Shown piece after piece: positions 24,507-32,146 of a stretch of DNA of 64,000 nt (position 1 is its first letter; the number at the start of each line of letters is the position of its first letter). The notes under the pieces are model-generated. The model was not told the origin of the DNA, ran no database searches, and saw only the letters and a program-made list of their open reading frames with translations. The DNA is from an uncultured Clostridia bacterium (GTDB lineage: Bacteria > Bacillota > Clostridia > HGM11514): NCBI GenBank assembly GCA_934464705.1, contig CAKSKB010000001.1, positions 186,001 through 250,000 of the forward strand, read 5' to 3'. A program made the position numbers and the translations under genes.

Positions 24507-26049
24507 ATATATTAAGGATTCTGTTAATGTCAACCCGCGGTTCACCGGTCGGTGTAAGGCGAAATTCATCGGTAAGAACTTTAAGCACGCCCGGCGAAAC
24601 AAAAGCAGGAATTGTAGGTCCGAGATAAATATTCTTAATTCCGAGGGAGAGAAGCGTGAGCAAAATGCAGACCGCCTTTTGTTCATACCACGAAAGCACA
24701 AGAGTGAGCGGAAGCTCGTTAACGCTGCATTCAAAAGCGTCTGCGAGTGCAAGCGCAATTTTAATAGCGCTGTACGCGTCATTACACTGACCGCAGTCAA
24801 GTATTCTGGGTATACCGTCAATATCTCCCAAATCCATATCATTAATGCGGTACTTTCCGCAGGCAAGCGTGAGAATTATCGAATCGGTAGGCGTCAGCTT
24901 CGCAAAATCAGTGTAATAACTTCTGCTCGGCGATGCTCCGTCACAGCCGCCGATCAGGAAGAAATGCTTTATTTTTCCTTCCTTAACAAGCGATACAATT
25001 TTATCCGCATTTGAAAGCACGGCTTTTCTCGCAAAACCGGTAACAACGCTGCTTCCGCCGTTCATGCCGGTCATATGCTTATCCTCGGAATATCCGCCGC
25101 ATTCAAGTGCTTTCTCTATAACGGGCGTAAAATCCTTATCATCGCCTATATGCACAACCTCCGGATACGAAACAACCGAAGTCGTAAAAACTCTATCCGA
25201 ATAGCTCTGCCTAAGCGGCATAATGCAGTTCGTGGTGAATAGTATCGGCGCAGGAATATTATGAAACTCTGACTGCTGATTTTGCCACCCGGTTCCGAAA
25301 TTCCCCTTCAGATGCGGATATTTTTTCAGTTCCGGATACCCATGAGCCGGGAGCATCTCACTGTGCGTGTAAATATTGATTCCCTTGTCCTTAGTCTGTT
25401 CCAGAAGCAGTTTCATGTCATGAAGGTCATGACCGCTTACCACTATAAACGGTCCTTTTTCTATGGTAAGCGGAACCTCAGTCGGAACCGGGTCACCGTA
25501 AGCCGATGTGTTTGCGTCATCAAGAAGCGCCATGCACTTAAGGTTAACCTCTCCGGTTTTAAGCACGAGAGAAAGCAGTTTGTCAGCGTCGTTTTCATCG
25601 GCTATTGCACGCAGTGCTTCGTAAAAATATGCGCTCACCTCATCATTATGCTTGCCGAGAATATGCGCATGGTACGCATATGCCGCCATTCCCTTTATGC
25701 CAAATAGAATCAGCGATTTCAGCGAGCGAATATCCTCCTGTTCCTCCCACAGCCTCTCCATATTGTAATCTTCAATGCCTTTTCCGTTTTCGGCTTCAAC
25801 ATCGTCAATCATTTTTTTGATTGTTTCATTATTAAAATTGACATTGGTGATTGTCGTAAAAAGCCCCTTCATCATGAGTTCGTCCGTCTGCGAATTTCTG
25901 TTATCTCTCCTTGCAAGCCCAATCAGCGCACCTATAAGCTTATCCTGAAGTCCTGCGGTTTCGGATTTTTTACCGCAAACCCCTGCCTTGCCGTCGCATC
26001 CTGTGTTATGGGCAGTTTGCTGGCACTGGAAGCAAAACATTTCTTTCAT
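24505..26049 (-). CDS. hcp: hydroxylamine reductase / hybrid-cluster protein
   Basis: Hybrid-cluster protein of 514 residues, within the normal class III size range. In vivo Hcp acts mainly as a nitric oxide reductase. The N-terminal [4Fe-4S] ligands are Cys6, Cys9, Cys18 and Cys25 (MFCFQCQQTAHNTGCDG), with the longer final spacing of the class typical of anaerobes. Hybrid-cluster ligands appear in VVSGHDLHD, TTNCIMP, IGGCDGASPSRSYY, LACGKYR and ILDCGQCNDAYSA. The ATG follows AAGGAGGG. It is 33 bases downstream of the antiporter gene with a TATAAT between them, so it may have its own promoter. No dedicated Hcr reductase lies nearby; the ferredoxin at 39.6 kb is a possible electron donor. Confidence 0.96.
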   Translation of the reverse strand: MKEMFCFQCQQTAHNTGCDGKAGVCGKKSETAGLQDKLIGALIGLARRDNRNSQTDELMMKGLFTTITNVNFNNETIKKMIDDVEAENGKGIEDYNMERLWEEQEDIRSLKSLILFGIKGMAAYAYHAHILGKHNDEVSAYFYEALRAIADENDADKLLSLVLKTGEVNLKCMALLDDANTSAYGDPVPTEVPLTIEKGPFIVVSGHDLHDMKLLLEQTKDKGINIYTHSEMLPAHGYPELKKYPHLKGNFGTGWQNQQSEFHNIPAPILFTTNCIMPLRQSYSDRVFTTSVVSYPEVVHIGDDKDFTPVIEKALECGGYSEDKHMTGMNGGSSVVTGFARKAVLSNADKIVSLVKEGKIKHFFLIGGCDGASPSRSYYTDFAKLTPTDSIILTLACGKYRINDMDLGDIDGIPRILDCGQCNDAYSAIKIALALADAFECSVNELPLTLVLSWYEQKAVCILLTLLSLGIKNIYLGPTIPAFVSPGVLKVLTDEFRLTPTGEPRVDINRILNI

Positions 26050-26082
26050 AAGTACCCTCCTTGTGATAATTATAATGCTATT

Positions 26083-26949
26083 TTATCCCAAATCGGATTG
26101 TTTATTCAGCAGTTTTTTGTAAGTCATATCAATAAGAAATGCTCCGAGAGGCGCCGTGATTATAATAGACAGCACCGCAACCGTAAGCAGAACTTCTCCG
26201 CATGAAAGTCCAATCGCCAGCGGAATTCCGCCGATTGCCGCCTGAACCGTAGCTTTCGGCATATAAGCGAGCATGCAGAAAAGCCTTTCTTTGAATACAA
26301 GGCCGGTTTTTATAAGACATACTGCAACGCTAGACATACGAAAAGCCAAAACCGCAAATATAAGGATTACGGCAAAGCTCCCGGCTTTCGCCGCATATCT
26401 TATGTTTATGCATGTGCCTACAAGCACAAAAAGCAAAATTTCAAAAAGCACCCACAACTTTGAAAATCTGAGCGACAGTCTTTCCGAAAGCTTCGGATTA
26501 ACTTTTTTTATAGAAAGTCCCGAGCACATTACTCCAATCATTGCCGAAAACGGAATAACACTGCCGTATTTATCTTCGAATACCGTAAACACAAACGAAA
26601 CGCTCATTATCAGAATAATTTTCACTGTATCCCTGATGTGAAAATGCAGCACCATTCCGAGAATTTCAAAGCAAGCCGGTACAAAACACATCATTATCGC
26701 AGGGCGCCCGATTTTTCTGAGTTTTTCCGTATAAAGCGAAAGCCCTGCACGCATTAAAATAATAATCAGTGCAATTTTGCGAAGTTCTGCCGATATTTCC
26801 AAAACGTAAGTGTCAATAAGATTAAGTACATACGGGCCAATAATTATCCCGGAAATAATCATTCCCATAAGCGCAGGAAGCCGCAGCCGCCTGAAAAGTT
26901 CACCCGCCAAAAGAGCGGTTATCATAATAATTGCAAAACTGGAAAACAT
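26083..26949 (-). CDS. fluoride-riboswitch-linked cation:proton antiporter, internally deleted
   Basis: A CPA-type Na+/H+ antiporter that reads as about 288 residues where close relatives are about 390. It starts at 26949 behind GAGGAAT. The N-terminus (ALLAGELFRRLRLPALMGMI, SGIIIGPYVLNLID, RAGLSLY, CFVPACFEILGMVL) and the C-terminus (FHIRDTVKIILIMSVSF, KLWVLFEILLFVLVG, AYMPKATVQAAIGG) match the family well. In the family about 100 residues with three or four helices, including the conserved core Asp segment, lie between FEILGMVL and FHIRDTVK; here they are directly joined near 26640. The deletion is in frame. Transport is therefore doubtful although promoter, riboswitch and ribosome site are intact. 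Confidence 0.75.
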   Translation of the reverse strand: MFSSFAIIMITALLAGELFRRLRLPALMGMIISGIIIGPYVLNLIDTYVLEISAELRKIALIIILMRAGLSLYTEKLRKIGRPAIMMCFVPACFEILGMVLHFHIRDTVKIILIMSVSFVFTVFEDKYGSVIPFSAMIGVMCSGLSIKKVNPKLSERLSLRFSKLWVLFEILLFVLVGTCINIRYAAKAGSFAVILIFAVLAFRMSSVAVCLIKTGLVFKERLFCMLAYMPKATVQAAIGGIPLAIGLSCGEVLLTVAVLSIIITAPLGAFLIDMTYKKLLNKQSDLG

Positions 26950-26954
26950 AAAAA

Positions 26955-27060
26955 TTCCTCCCAAAATGCAGAAAAGCCGATGATTTCTGCACCGAATTAA
27001 TGCAGAAGTCATCAGCCGAATAGCGGTTTAAGCTGTTGCTTTGGGAGAACTTCATTCCCA
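26955..27060 (-). promoter_or_regulatory. fluoride riboswitch (crcB motif) with expression platform
   Basis: RNA from 27060 reads GGGAAUGAAGUUCUCCCAA, then AACCGC, UUCGGCUGAUGACUUCUGC to 27001. These are the crcB hallmarks: GGG/CCC stem, GAAGU pairing with ACUUC, and the invariant CUGAUG before the closing strand. Downstream, UUCUGCA (27001-27007), UGCAGAA (26985-26991) and UUCUGCA (26967-26974) can pair in two exclusive ways. UUGGGAG over the ribosome site (26958-26964) can pair with CUCCCAA of the aptamer (27041-27047). Fluoride would be expected to free expression of the antiporter gene. Confidence 0.85.
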
Positions 27061-27067
27061 TGCATTT

Positions 27068-27096
27068 ATTATAGCATTCCTTAAGCTGTATGTCAA
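27068..27096 (-). promoter_or_regulatory. consensus promoter of the fluoride-riboswitch transcript
   Basis: Minus strand TTGACA (27091-27096), 17-base spacer, TATAAT (27068-27073). The predicted start at 27061 falls directly on the aptamer 5' end. Confidence 0.85.
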
Positions 27097-27173
27097 TAAA
27101 AATTTTAAAATATCGGCAGCATAATATGAGTATGCTTTTCAACCTCATAATCAGCAGATGCAACTAATAACTA

Positions 27174-27397
27174 TCCTGTCATATGAAGATGTAAAAACAG
27201 ACGGTCTTCAGTATCAAATATAAAGGATAGGTTTGCCCCTCGTCTTTCCATACCTGTAATGTTTTTTCTGCAAACAATTCTGCCGAAGGATAGGCTATAA
27301 CCTGCGTGTTGCCAAATGTTATTGCCTTAATTTTACACCCAACAATTTGAGGTGCTATCACTCTTTTTATTGTTTCAACTTCTGGCAGTTCGGGCAC
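27174..27397 (-). pseudogene. mutM: mutM (formamidopyrimidine-DNA glycosylase) 5' fragment
   Basis: Begins with the Fpg/Nei catalytic N-terminus MPELPEVETIKRVIAPQIVG, including Pro2 and Glu3 used for base excision. A frame change near residue 45 moves the sequence to GMERRGANLSFIFDTEDRLF and HLHMTG, a normal Fpg continuation, after which a stop occurs and homology ends at about 27174. Full-length Fpg is about 270 residues, so some 200 are missing. No function is expected. It lies next to a truncated nitroreductase, suggesting a deletion scar. Confidence 0.8.
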
Positions 27398-27450
27398 AAC
27401 TTACTTTCCTTTTTTAGCAGATCTTTTGATTTGTTCGTGATAAAAAAAGT

Positions 27451-27648
27451 TTACAACGGTCGGCGGTGCGTTAAAAGGTTGATAAACGCTTCGGTTTTTA
27501 GCACTATATAACTCCAATTTCGGTTATGATTCCAAGTCGGCGCGGCATTTCCGGCTTCCAAAAGTCTTTTAATTACCTCAAAATCAACATCTTTATCCAA
27601 AAACTCTCTTACTGTTCTTCTTTTATAAATTGCATAATACAAATCCAT
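27451..27648 (-). pseudogene. nitroreductase 5' fragment
   Basis: 65 residues that match the N-terminus of FMN-dependent nitroreductases: MDLYYAIYKRRTVREFLDKD with the FMN-phosphate-binding arginines, and LLEAGNAAPTWNHNRNW. The frame then stops after LLTHRRPL; family members are 170-220 residues. GAGGTAATG lies before the ATG, so the 5' end is intact and the rest was lost. The 50 bases between it and the mutM fragment contain no recognisable gene. Confidence 0.75.
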
Positions 27649-27689
27649 TTATCATTACCTCAAAATCTCGTCTTATATTTCCGTTAATT

Positions 27690-27725
27690 TTTTAAAAATG
27701 GGCAATTCCGATTGGAATTGCCCAT
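27690..27725 (-). terminator. intrinsic terminator of greA-lysS
   Basis: ATGGGCAATTCC (27698-27709) and GGAATTGCCCAT (27714-27725) form a perfect 12-bp stem with a four-base loop. On the minus strand it is followed by TTTTTAAAA. Confidence 0.92.
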
Positions 27726-27770
27726 TCAATGTACTAACTATTTGGTAAAACAGCACATCTTTACATAAAC

Positions 27771-29756
27771 TCAGTAAAGCTTAGCACCTGCCGGAATGCG
27801 GTCGTCAACCATAAGAAGATTAAGCTTTTCTTCGCCTTCTTCTTCGTGAATAGCACTGAGAAGCATACCGCAGGAATCAATGCCCATCATGGCTCTGGGC
27901 GGAAGATTGGTGATAGCGATAAGAGTCTTTCCAACCAAATCTTCAGGTTCATAGAAGCTATGAATACCGCTTAAAATAGTTCTGTCTGTGCCTGTTCCGT
28001 CATCAAGAGTGAACTGAAGGAGTTTCTTTGACTTAGGTACCGCAGCGCACTCTTTAACCTTAACCGCTCTGAAATCCGACTTTGAGAATGTTTCAAAATC
28101 GACATAATCTTTAAACAAAGGTTCAATCTCAACCTTTGAAAAATCAATTTTTTCAGGTTTTGCAGGCTTGGGTGCTTCCGCAGTCTTAGCAGCATCACCG
28201 AGCGGCTTCATTGTCGGGAAAAGCAGAACATCACGGATAGAATACGAATCGGTAAGAAGCATAACAAGTCTGTCAATGCCGATACCGAGGCCGCCCGTAG
28301 GAGGCATACCGTATTCCATAGCGTTAATATAGTCATCATCCATCATGCCGGCTTCTTCATCACCGTTTTCACGGGCTTCAACCTGCTTCTGGAATCTCTC
28401 TTTCTGGTCTATCGGGTCATTAAGCTCGGAAAAGGCGTTACCGTATTCCGCACCGTTAATAAAGAATTCAAATCTTTCGGTAAACATCGGGTCTGACGGT
28501 TTTTTCTTGGCAAGCGGCGAAACCTCAACCGGATAATCAAGAATAAATGTAGGCTGAATGAGCTGACCTTCAACCTTTTCGTCAAAAACTTCATAAAGTG
28601 CAACACCCATACTGCTGCCTTCTTCAACCTCAACGCCGACGCTTTTTGCAAGTGCAACGGCATCTTCGGACGAATTAACACCTGAGAAATCAACTCCGGC
28701 ATACTTTTTAACAGCGTCCATCATGGTTATCTTTTCCCAGCCCTTTGCAAGATGGATAACCTTACCCTGATAATTAACATCGGTAGTTCCGAGAACTTTC
28801 ATGGCAACCGTCGAAATCATATCTTCGGTAATTTCCATCATTCCGTAATAATCGGTATAAGCCTCATAAAGTTCAATCGTTGTAAATTCAGGATTATGCT
28901 TTATGTCCATACCTTCATTCCTGAACTGCCTGCCGATTTCATAAACTTTCTCAAAGCCACCCACGATAAGGCGCTTAAGATTAAGTTCGGTAGCAATTCT
29001 GAGGTACATATCAATGCCAAGGGTATTATGATAAGTGATGAATGGTCTTGCGGTAGCACCGCCCGAAATGGTATTGAGAACCGGAGTTTCGACCTCCATA
29101 TATCCCCTGTTATCGAGAAATTCTCTGATTTCCTTAATGATTTTACTGCGTGTGATAAAAGTCTTTTTAACATCCGCATTCATAATAAGGTCAACATATC
29201 TCTGGCGATAGCGAAGATCGGTATCAACTAATCCGTGGAATTTTTCAGGCAGCGGAAGGAGCGATTTTGAGAGAAGCGTAATTTTATCAACCCTCACTGA
29301 AATTTCACCGGTCTGAGTTGTAAATACTTCACCCGAAGCACCGATAATATCGCCTATATCAAGCTTTTTGAAACGATTGTATTCTTCCTCGCCGAGGATG
29401 TCCTTCTTAACAAAAAGCTGAATCTGACCGTAATAATCCGAAATATGGACAAAACCAACCTTGCCCATTCCGCGTTTTGACATAATTCTGCCGGCAAGAG
29501 AGACCTCCTGTCCGTCAAGCGGCGAAATTTTTGCGTCAATAATTTCAACTTCATCCGAACCCCTTTTGTGAAGTTCGCGCTTTTCGGTTGTATAGTTATC
29601 CTTAACATCCTTTGAAGTGTGGGTTCTGTCGAACTTGGTAATTTCAAAGGGATTTTTTCCTTCGTTTATAAGGTCGGCAAGTTTTTCGCGCCTGAACCTG
29701 AGAATTTCGTTAAGATTTTCTTCATTCTGCTGAGCATTTATCTGTTCGTTACTCAT
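27771..29756 (-). CDS. lysS: lysyl-tRNA synthetase, class II, with C-terminal tRNA-binding domain
   Basis: Charges tRNA-Lys. Residues 1-510 are a standard class II LysRS: an OB-fold anticodon-binding domain (SLAGRIMSKRGMGKVGFVHI), motif 2 in FRNEGMDIKHNPEFTTIELY and motif 3 in GGLGIGIDRLVMLL. A 30-residue Pro/Lys-rich linker then leads to an additional EMAPII/Trbp111-type domain from about residue 545 (FRAVKVKECAAVPKSKKLLQ, LPPRAMMGIDSCGMLLSA) of the kind that normally ends MetRS. Bacterial LysRS is usually about 500 residues, so the extra 130-150 residues are a real fusion, with no break in frame. GreA lies 16 bases upstream in the same transcript. Confidence 0.96.
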   Translation of the reverse strand: MSNEQINAQQNEENLNEILRFRREKLADLINEGKNPFEITKFDRTHTSKDVKDNYTTEKRELHKRGSDEVEIIDAKISPLDGQEVSLAGRIMSKRGMGKVGFVHISDYYGQIQLFVKKDILGEEEYNRFKKLDIGDIIGASGEVFTTQTGEISVRVDKITLLSKSLLPLPEKFHGLVDTDLRYRQRYVDLIMNADVKKTFITRSKIIKEIREFLDNRGYMEVETPVLNTISGGATARPFITYHNTLGIDMYLRIATELNLKRLIVGGFEKVYEIGRQFRNEGMDIKHNPEFTTIELYEAYTDYYGMMEITEDMISTVAMKVLGTTDVNYQGKVIHLAKGWEKITMMDAVKKYAGVDFSGVNSSEDAVALAKSVGVEVEEGSSMGVALYEVFDEKVEGQLIQPTFILDYPVEVSPLAKKKPSDPMFTERFEFFINGAEYGNAFSELNDPIDQKERFQKQVEARENGDEEAGMMDDDYINAMEYGMPPTGGLGIGIDRLVMLLTDSYSIRDVLLFPTMKPLGDAAKTAEAPKPAKPEKIDFSKVEIEPLFKDYVDFETFSKSDFRAVKVKECAAVPKSKKLLQFTLDDGTGTDRTILSGIHSFYEPEDLVGKTLIAITNLPPRAMMGIDSCGMLLSAIHEEEGEEKLNLLMVDDRIPAGAKLY

Positions 29757-29772
29757 AAATTCATAGCCTTTC

Positions 29773-30252
29773 TTATTTCATTATAGAGAGAATTTTAAAC
29801 TTAAGAACACCGTCGGGCACTTCGACCTCAACTATTTTACCCTTTTTCTGACCGAGAAGCGCATGACCTACCGGGGATTCATCCGAAATTTTCATCTGGC
29901 TGGGGTCAGCCTCGGTTGAGCCGACAATCGTGTATTCAATTTCATCTTCATATTCAAGGTCAAGAATTTTAACTCTTGAACCGATGCTGACCTGCTTTGT
30001 GCTGATATCGTCATCATCGATGATTTCGATGTTTTTGAGCATATTTTCAATGGTTTTGATTCGTTCTTCAACCTCTACCTGTTCAGCTTTAGCCTCGTCA
30101 TACTCCGAGTTTTCCGAAAGGTCGCCGAAGCCGCGCGCAATCTTGATTTTCTCGGCAACTTCTTTTCGTTTGGTAGTTTTTAAATAATCAAGCTCCTGCT
30201 CGAGTTTTTCAAGACCGTCCGCGGTCAGCTTGAATTTTTTTGAATCTGCCAT
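29773..30252 (-). CDS. greA: transcript cleavage factor GreA
   Basis: Rescues backtracked RNA polymerase by stimulating RNA cleavage. The 159-residue product has the N-terminal coiled coil (KLTADGLEKLEQELDYLKT) with acidic tip residues in GDLSENSEYDEAKAEQ, and the C-terminal FKBP-like domain (SIGSRVKILDLEYEDE, ISDESPVGHALLGQKKG). Length and sequence are typical. It heads the greA-lysS operon, an arrangement common in Firmicutes, behind a consensus promoter that overlaps the stop codon of the preceding gene. Confidence 0.97.
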   Translation of the reverse strand: MADSKKFKLTADGLEKLEQELDYLKTTKRKEVAEKIKIARGFGDLSENSEYDEAKAEQVEVEERIKTIENMLKNIEIIDDDDISTKQVSIGSRVKILDLEYEDEIEYTIVGSTEADPSQMKISDESPVGHALLGQKKGKIVEVEVPDGVLKFKILSIMK

Positions 30253-30303
30253 AGTACATTTCTCCTTAAAATTTCAAATTAAACTTACATATCACAATGT
30301 AAT

Positions 30304-30332
30304 ATTATAACCCATTTTTCCGTGTTTGTCAA
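30304..30332 (-). promoter_or_regulatory. consensus promoter of greA-lysS
   Basis: Minus strand TTGACA (30327-30332), 17-base spacer, TATAAT (30304-30309). Confidence 0.85.
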
Positions 30333-30950
30333 TCATCTTACAAAACCCGTGATGCCGAAAGGAACATTATATTGACACAAAACCGAATTTTTTGCGTTAT
30401 CCGGAATAACATCGAATTCCCCCGCCGAAACCGAAATATCATTTACAGCCCCCGGCATCGGCTTTTCCGACAGATTAAATATGTAGTCTGCCAAAATGCC
30501 GAAGTTTTCAGCAACGGCAAAGTCAAAATGCCGCTTTGCGATTTCTTCCGTATAAAAGACATTATACAGTGAGCACTCCCTTTTCGGTGCGAAAACATAC
30601 ACCATTTTGAAAATATCCGACAGCTCGGAAAGTGCCTCATAGGAAGGCTCAAATGCAACCGCTATTTCCTTATCTGAGAGGGACAAGTCGTAAATTCTCC
30701 CAAATTCGGAAACCGTATATACAAAATTCTGCTTAAAGAGATCCTTCGGTATGACCGAAAACAACTCATCGGCAATTGAATTTTCATCAAGTGTACAAAA
30801 TCCGGAAGTCAGCTTTCTTATTTTCCTTTTAACAAAAAAGCCGGGATTGTTTTTCAAACGGCAGCGCACCAGCCGAAAATCGGTCAAGTCCTCTGCCGTC
30901 ACATCATTTGAATCGGATTTCTCGTATTTAACATACGCAAATTTATTCAA
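30333..30950 (-). CDS. conserved-looking hypothetical protein downstream of S41 peptidase
   Basis: I do not recognise this 205-residue protein. It has no signal peptide, membrane segment or cysteine-rich motif. It is rich in alternating hydrophobic and charged residues, consistent with a soluble alpha/beta protein. It begins with TTG behind GGAGGTTCGT and overlaps the end of the S41 peptidase gene by eight bases, so translation is coupled. It closes the cdaR-ftsE-ftsX-M23-S41 run, which suggests a role in cell-wall or division physiology, but only by position. Confidence 0.65.
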   Translation of the reverse strand: MNKFAYVKYEKSDSNDVTAEDLTDFRLVRCRLKNNPGFFVKRKIRKLTSGFCTLDENSIADELFSVIPKDLFKQNFVYTVSEFGRIYDLSLSDKEIAVAFEPSYEALSELSDIFKMVYVFAPKRECSLYNVFYTEEIAKRHFDFAVAENFGILADYIFNLSEKPMPGAVNDISVSAGEFDVIPDNAKNSVLCQYNVPFGITGFVR

Positions 30951-32127
30951 ACGAACCTCCGTTGAGATACTGTATTGCTGCCTTCAGCTGATTATCGCTT
31001 GTATAGTCGCCGAGCACCGCCGAATTATCGAGAACCACCTCAAAATCGGGAGCAATCCCGACACCGTTAACTTTTTTGCCATTCGGCGTATAGTATTCGG
31101 CAATCGTAAGCTTTACGGCAGTTGACTTTGTAATATTATAAAGTCCCTGAATTACACCCTTGCCGTAGGTTGTTTCACCTATAATGCAGGCTCTGTCGTT
31201 ATCCTTAAGAGCGCCGGTAAGAAGTTCCGCCGCGCTTGCGCTGTTTTTATTGACGAGAACAGCCATCGGAAGCTTGTTTGAACCGTCCTTGGCACGGACA
31301 TACTCTTTCTTTCCGTTTTTATCAACGCTGTAGTAAATGACACATTCGTCAAGGAACTCATCGGCAATTTTTCTTGTTGCCTCCGCTTCTCCGCCGGGAT
31401 TATTTCTCAAATCAAGAATTATTTTACCGGCACCGTCTTTTTCCGCCATTTTAAGAGCCTCGGAAAAAGCGTCCGCAGTATCTATATTAAAATTGGTTAT
31501 TTTAATATATGCAATGGAATTATCCAAAAATTCATAATCGATTGTGTAATTATGAAGTTCAACGAGTTTCATTGAAATATTAAGTTTCTGCTCGTTTCGC
31601 ATTATTGTTAAAGAAACGGTGTCGCCTTCGTTTCCGTTTTTAATGATTTCAAGCGCCTTGGAAGAACCGAGACCGCTGACAGACATTTTATTGATATGCG
31701 TAATAACATCGCCCGAGAGCACGCCGGAATTTGCAGCCGGAGAATCCGAGGCAACATCATTGACAAGCAGGTTACCGTCATCGTTTTCCGAAACGGTTAT
31801 TCCGATACCGATATACTGCGATGACATACTGTTTATAAGCAAATTATATTCCTTCTCGGGATAATACGCAGCATATTTGTCACCCAAACCTGCAACATAA
31901 CCCGAGCATGCACCGTCAATCATCGCTTTGCTGTCGGCATCGGCAAGATAATTATTGTCAACAACGCTTTTAATCTTAAACAAATCACTGTATTCATTGT
32001 ATTTTGAAGCGAAGTACGAATGGAAAAACAGCATCGAAGTAACCATTGCAACAATTAATGTGAATACCATTACGGCAACCGATGTTTTTATTACAAATGA
32101 TTTTGAAAATTTTTCTTCTTCCTCCAA
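30943..32127 (-). CDS. S41-family C-terminal processing peptidase (CtpA/Prc type)
   Basis: Membrane-anchored PDZ protease of 394 residues. I choose the TTG at 32127, which follows GGAGGTGCGATT and starts LEEEEKFSKSF; the longer frame would overlap the M23 gene without a ribosome site. One N-terminal helix (TSVAVMVFTLIVAMVTSMLF) anchors it outside the membrane. A PDZ domain spans about 90-170 (YIGIGITVSENDDGNLLVND, SGDVITHINKMSVSGLG). The catalytic core shows ILDLRNNPGGEAEATRKIAD, the serine in NKNSASAAELL and the lysine in TTYGKGVIQG. It follows a peptidoglycan-hydrolase activator, whose turnover it might control. Confidence 0.93.
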   Translation of the reverse strand: MEEEEKFSKSFVIKTSVAVMVFTLIVAMVTSMLFFHSYFASKYNEYSDLFKIKSVVDNNYLADADSKAMIDGACSGYVAGLGDKYAAYYPEKEYNLLINSMSSQYIGIGITVSENDDGNLLVNDVASDSPAANSGVLSGDVITHINKMSVSGLGSSKALEIIKNGNEGDTVSLTIMRNEQKLNISMKLVELHNYTIDYEFLDNSIAYIKITNFNIDTADAFSEALKMAEKDGAGKIILDLRNNPGGEAEATRKIADEFLDECVIYYSVDKNGKKEYVRAKDGSNKLPMAVLVNKNSASAAELLTGALKDNDRACIIGETTYGKGVIQGLYNITKSTAVKLTIAEYYTPNGKKVNGVGIAPDFEVVLDNSAVLGDYTSDNQLKAAIQYLNGGSFE

Positions 32128-32146
32128 AATCGCACCTCCTGCCTGA

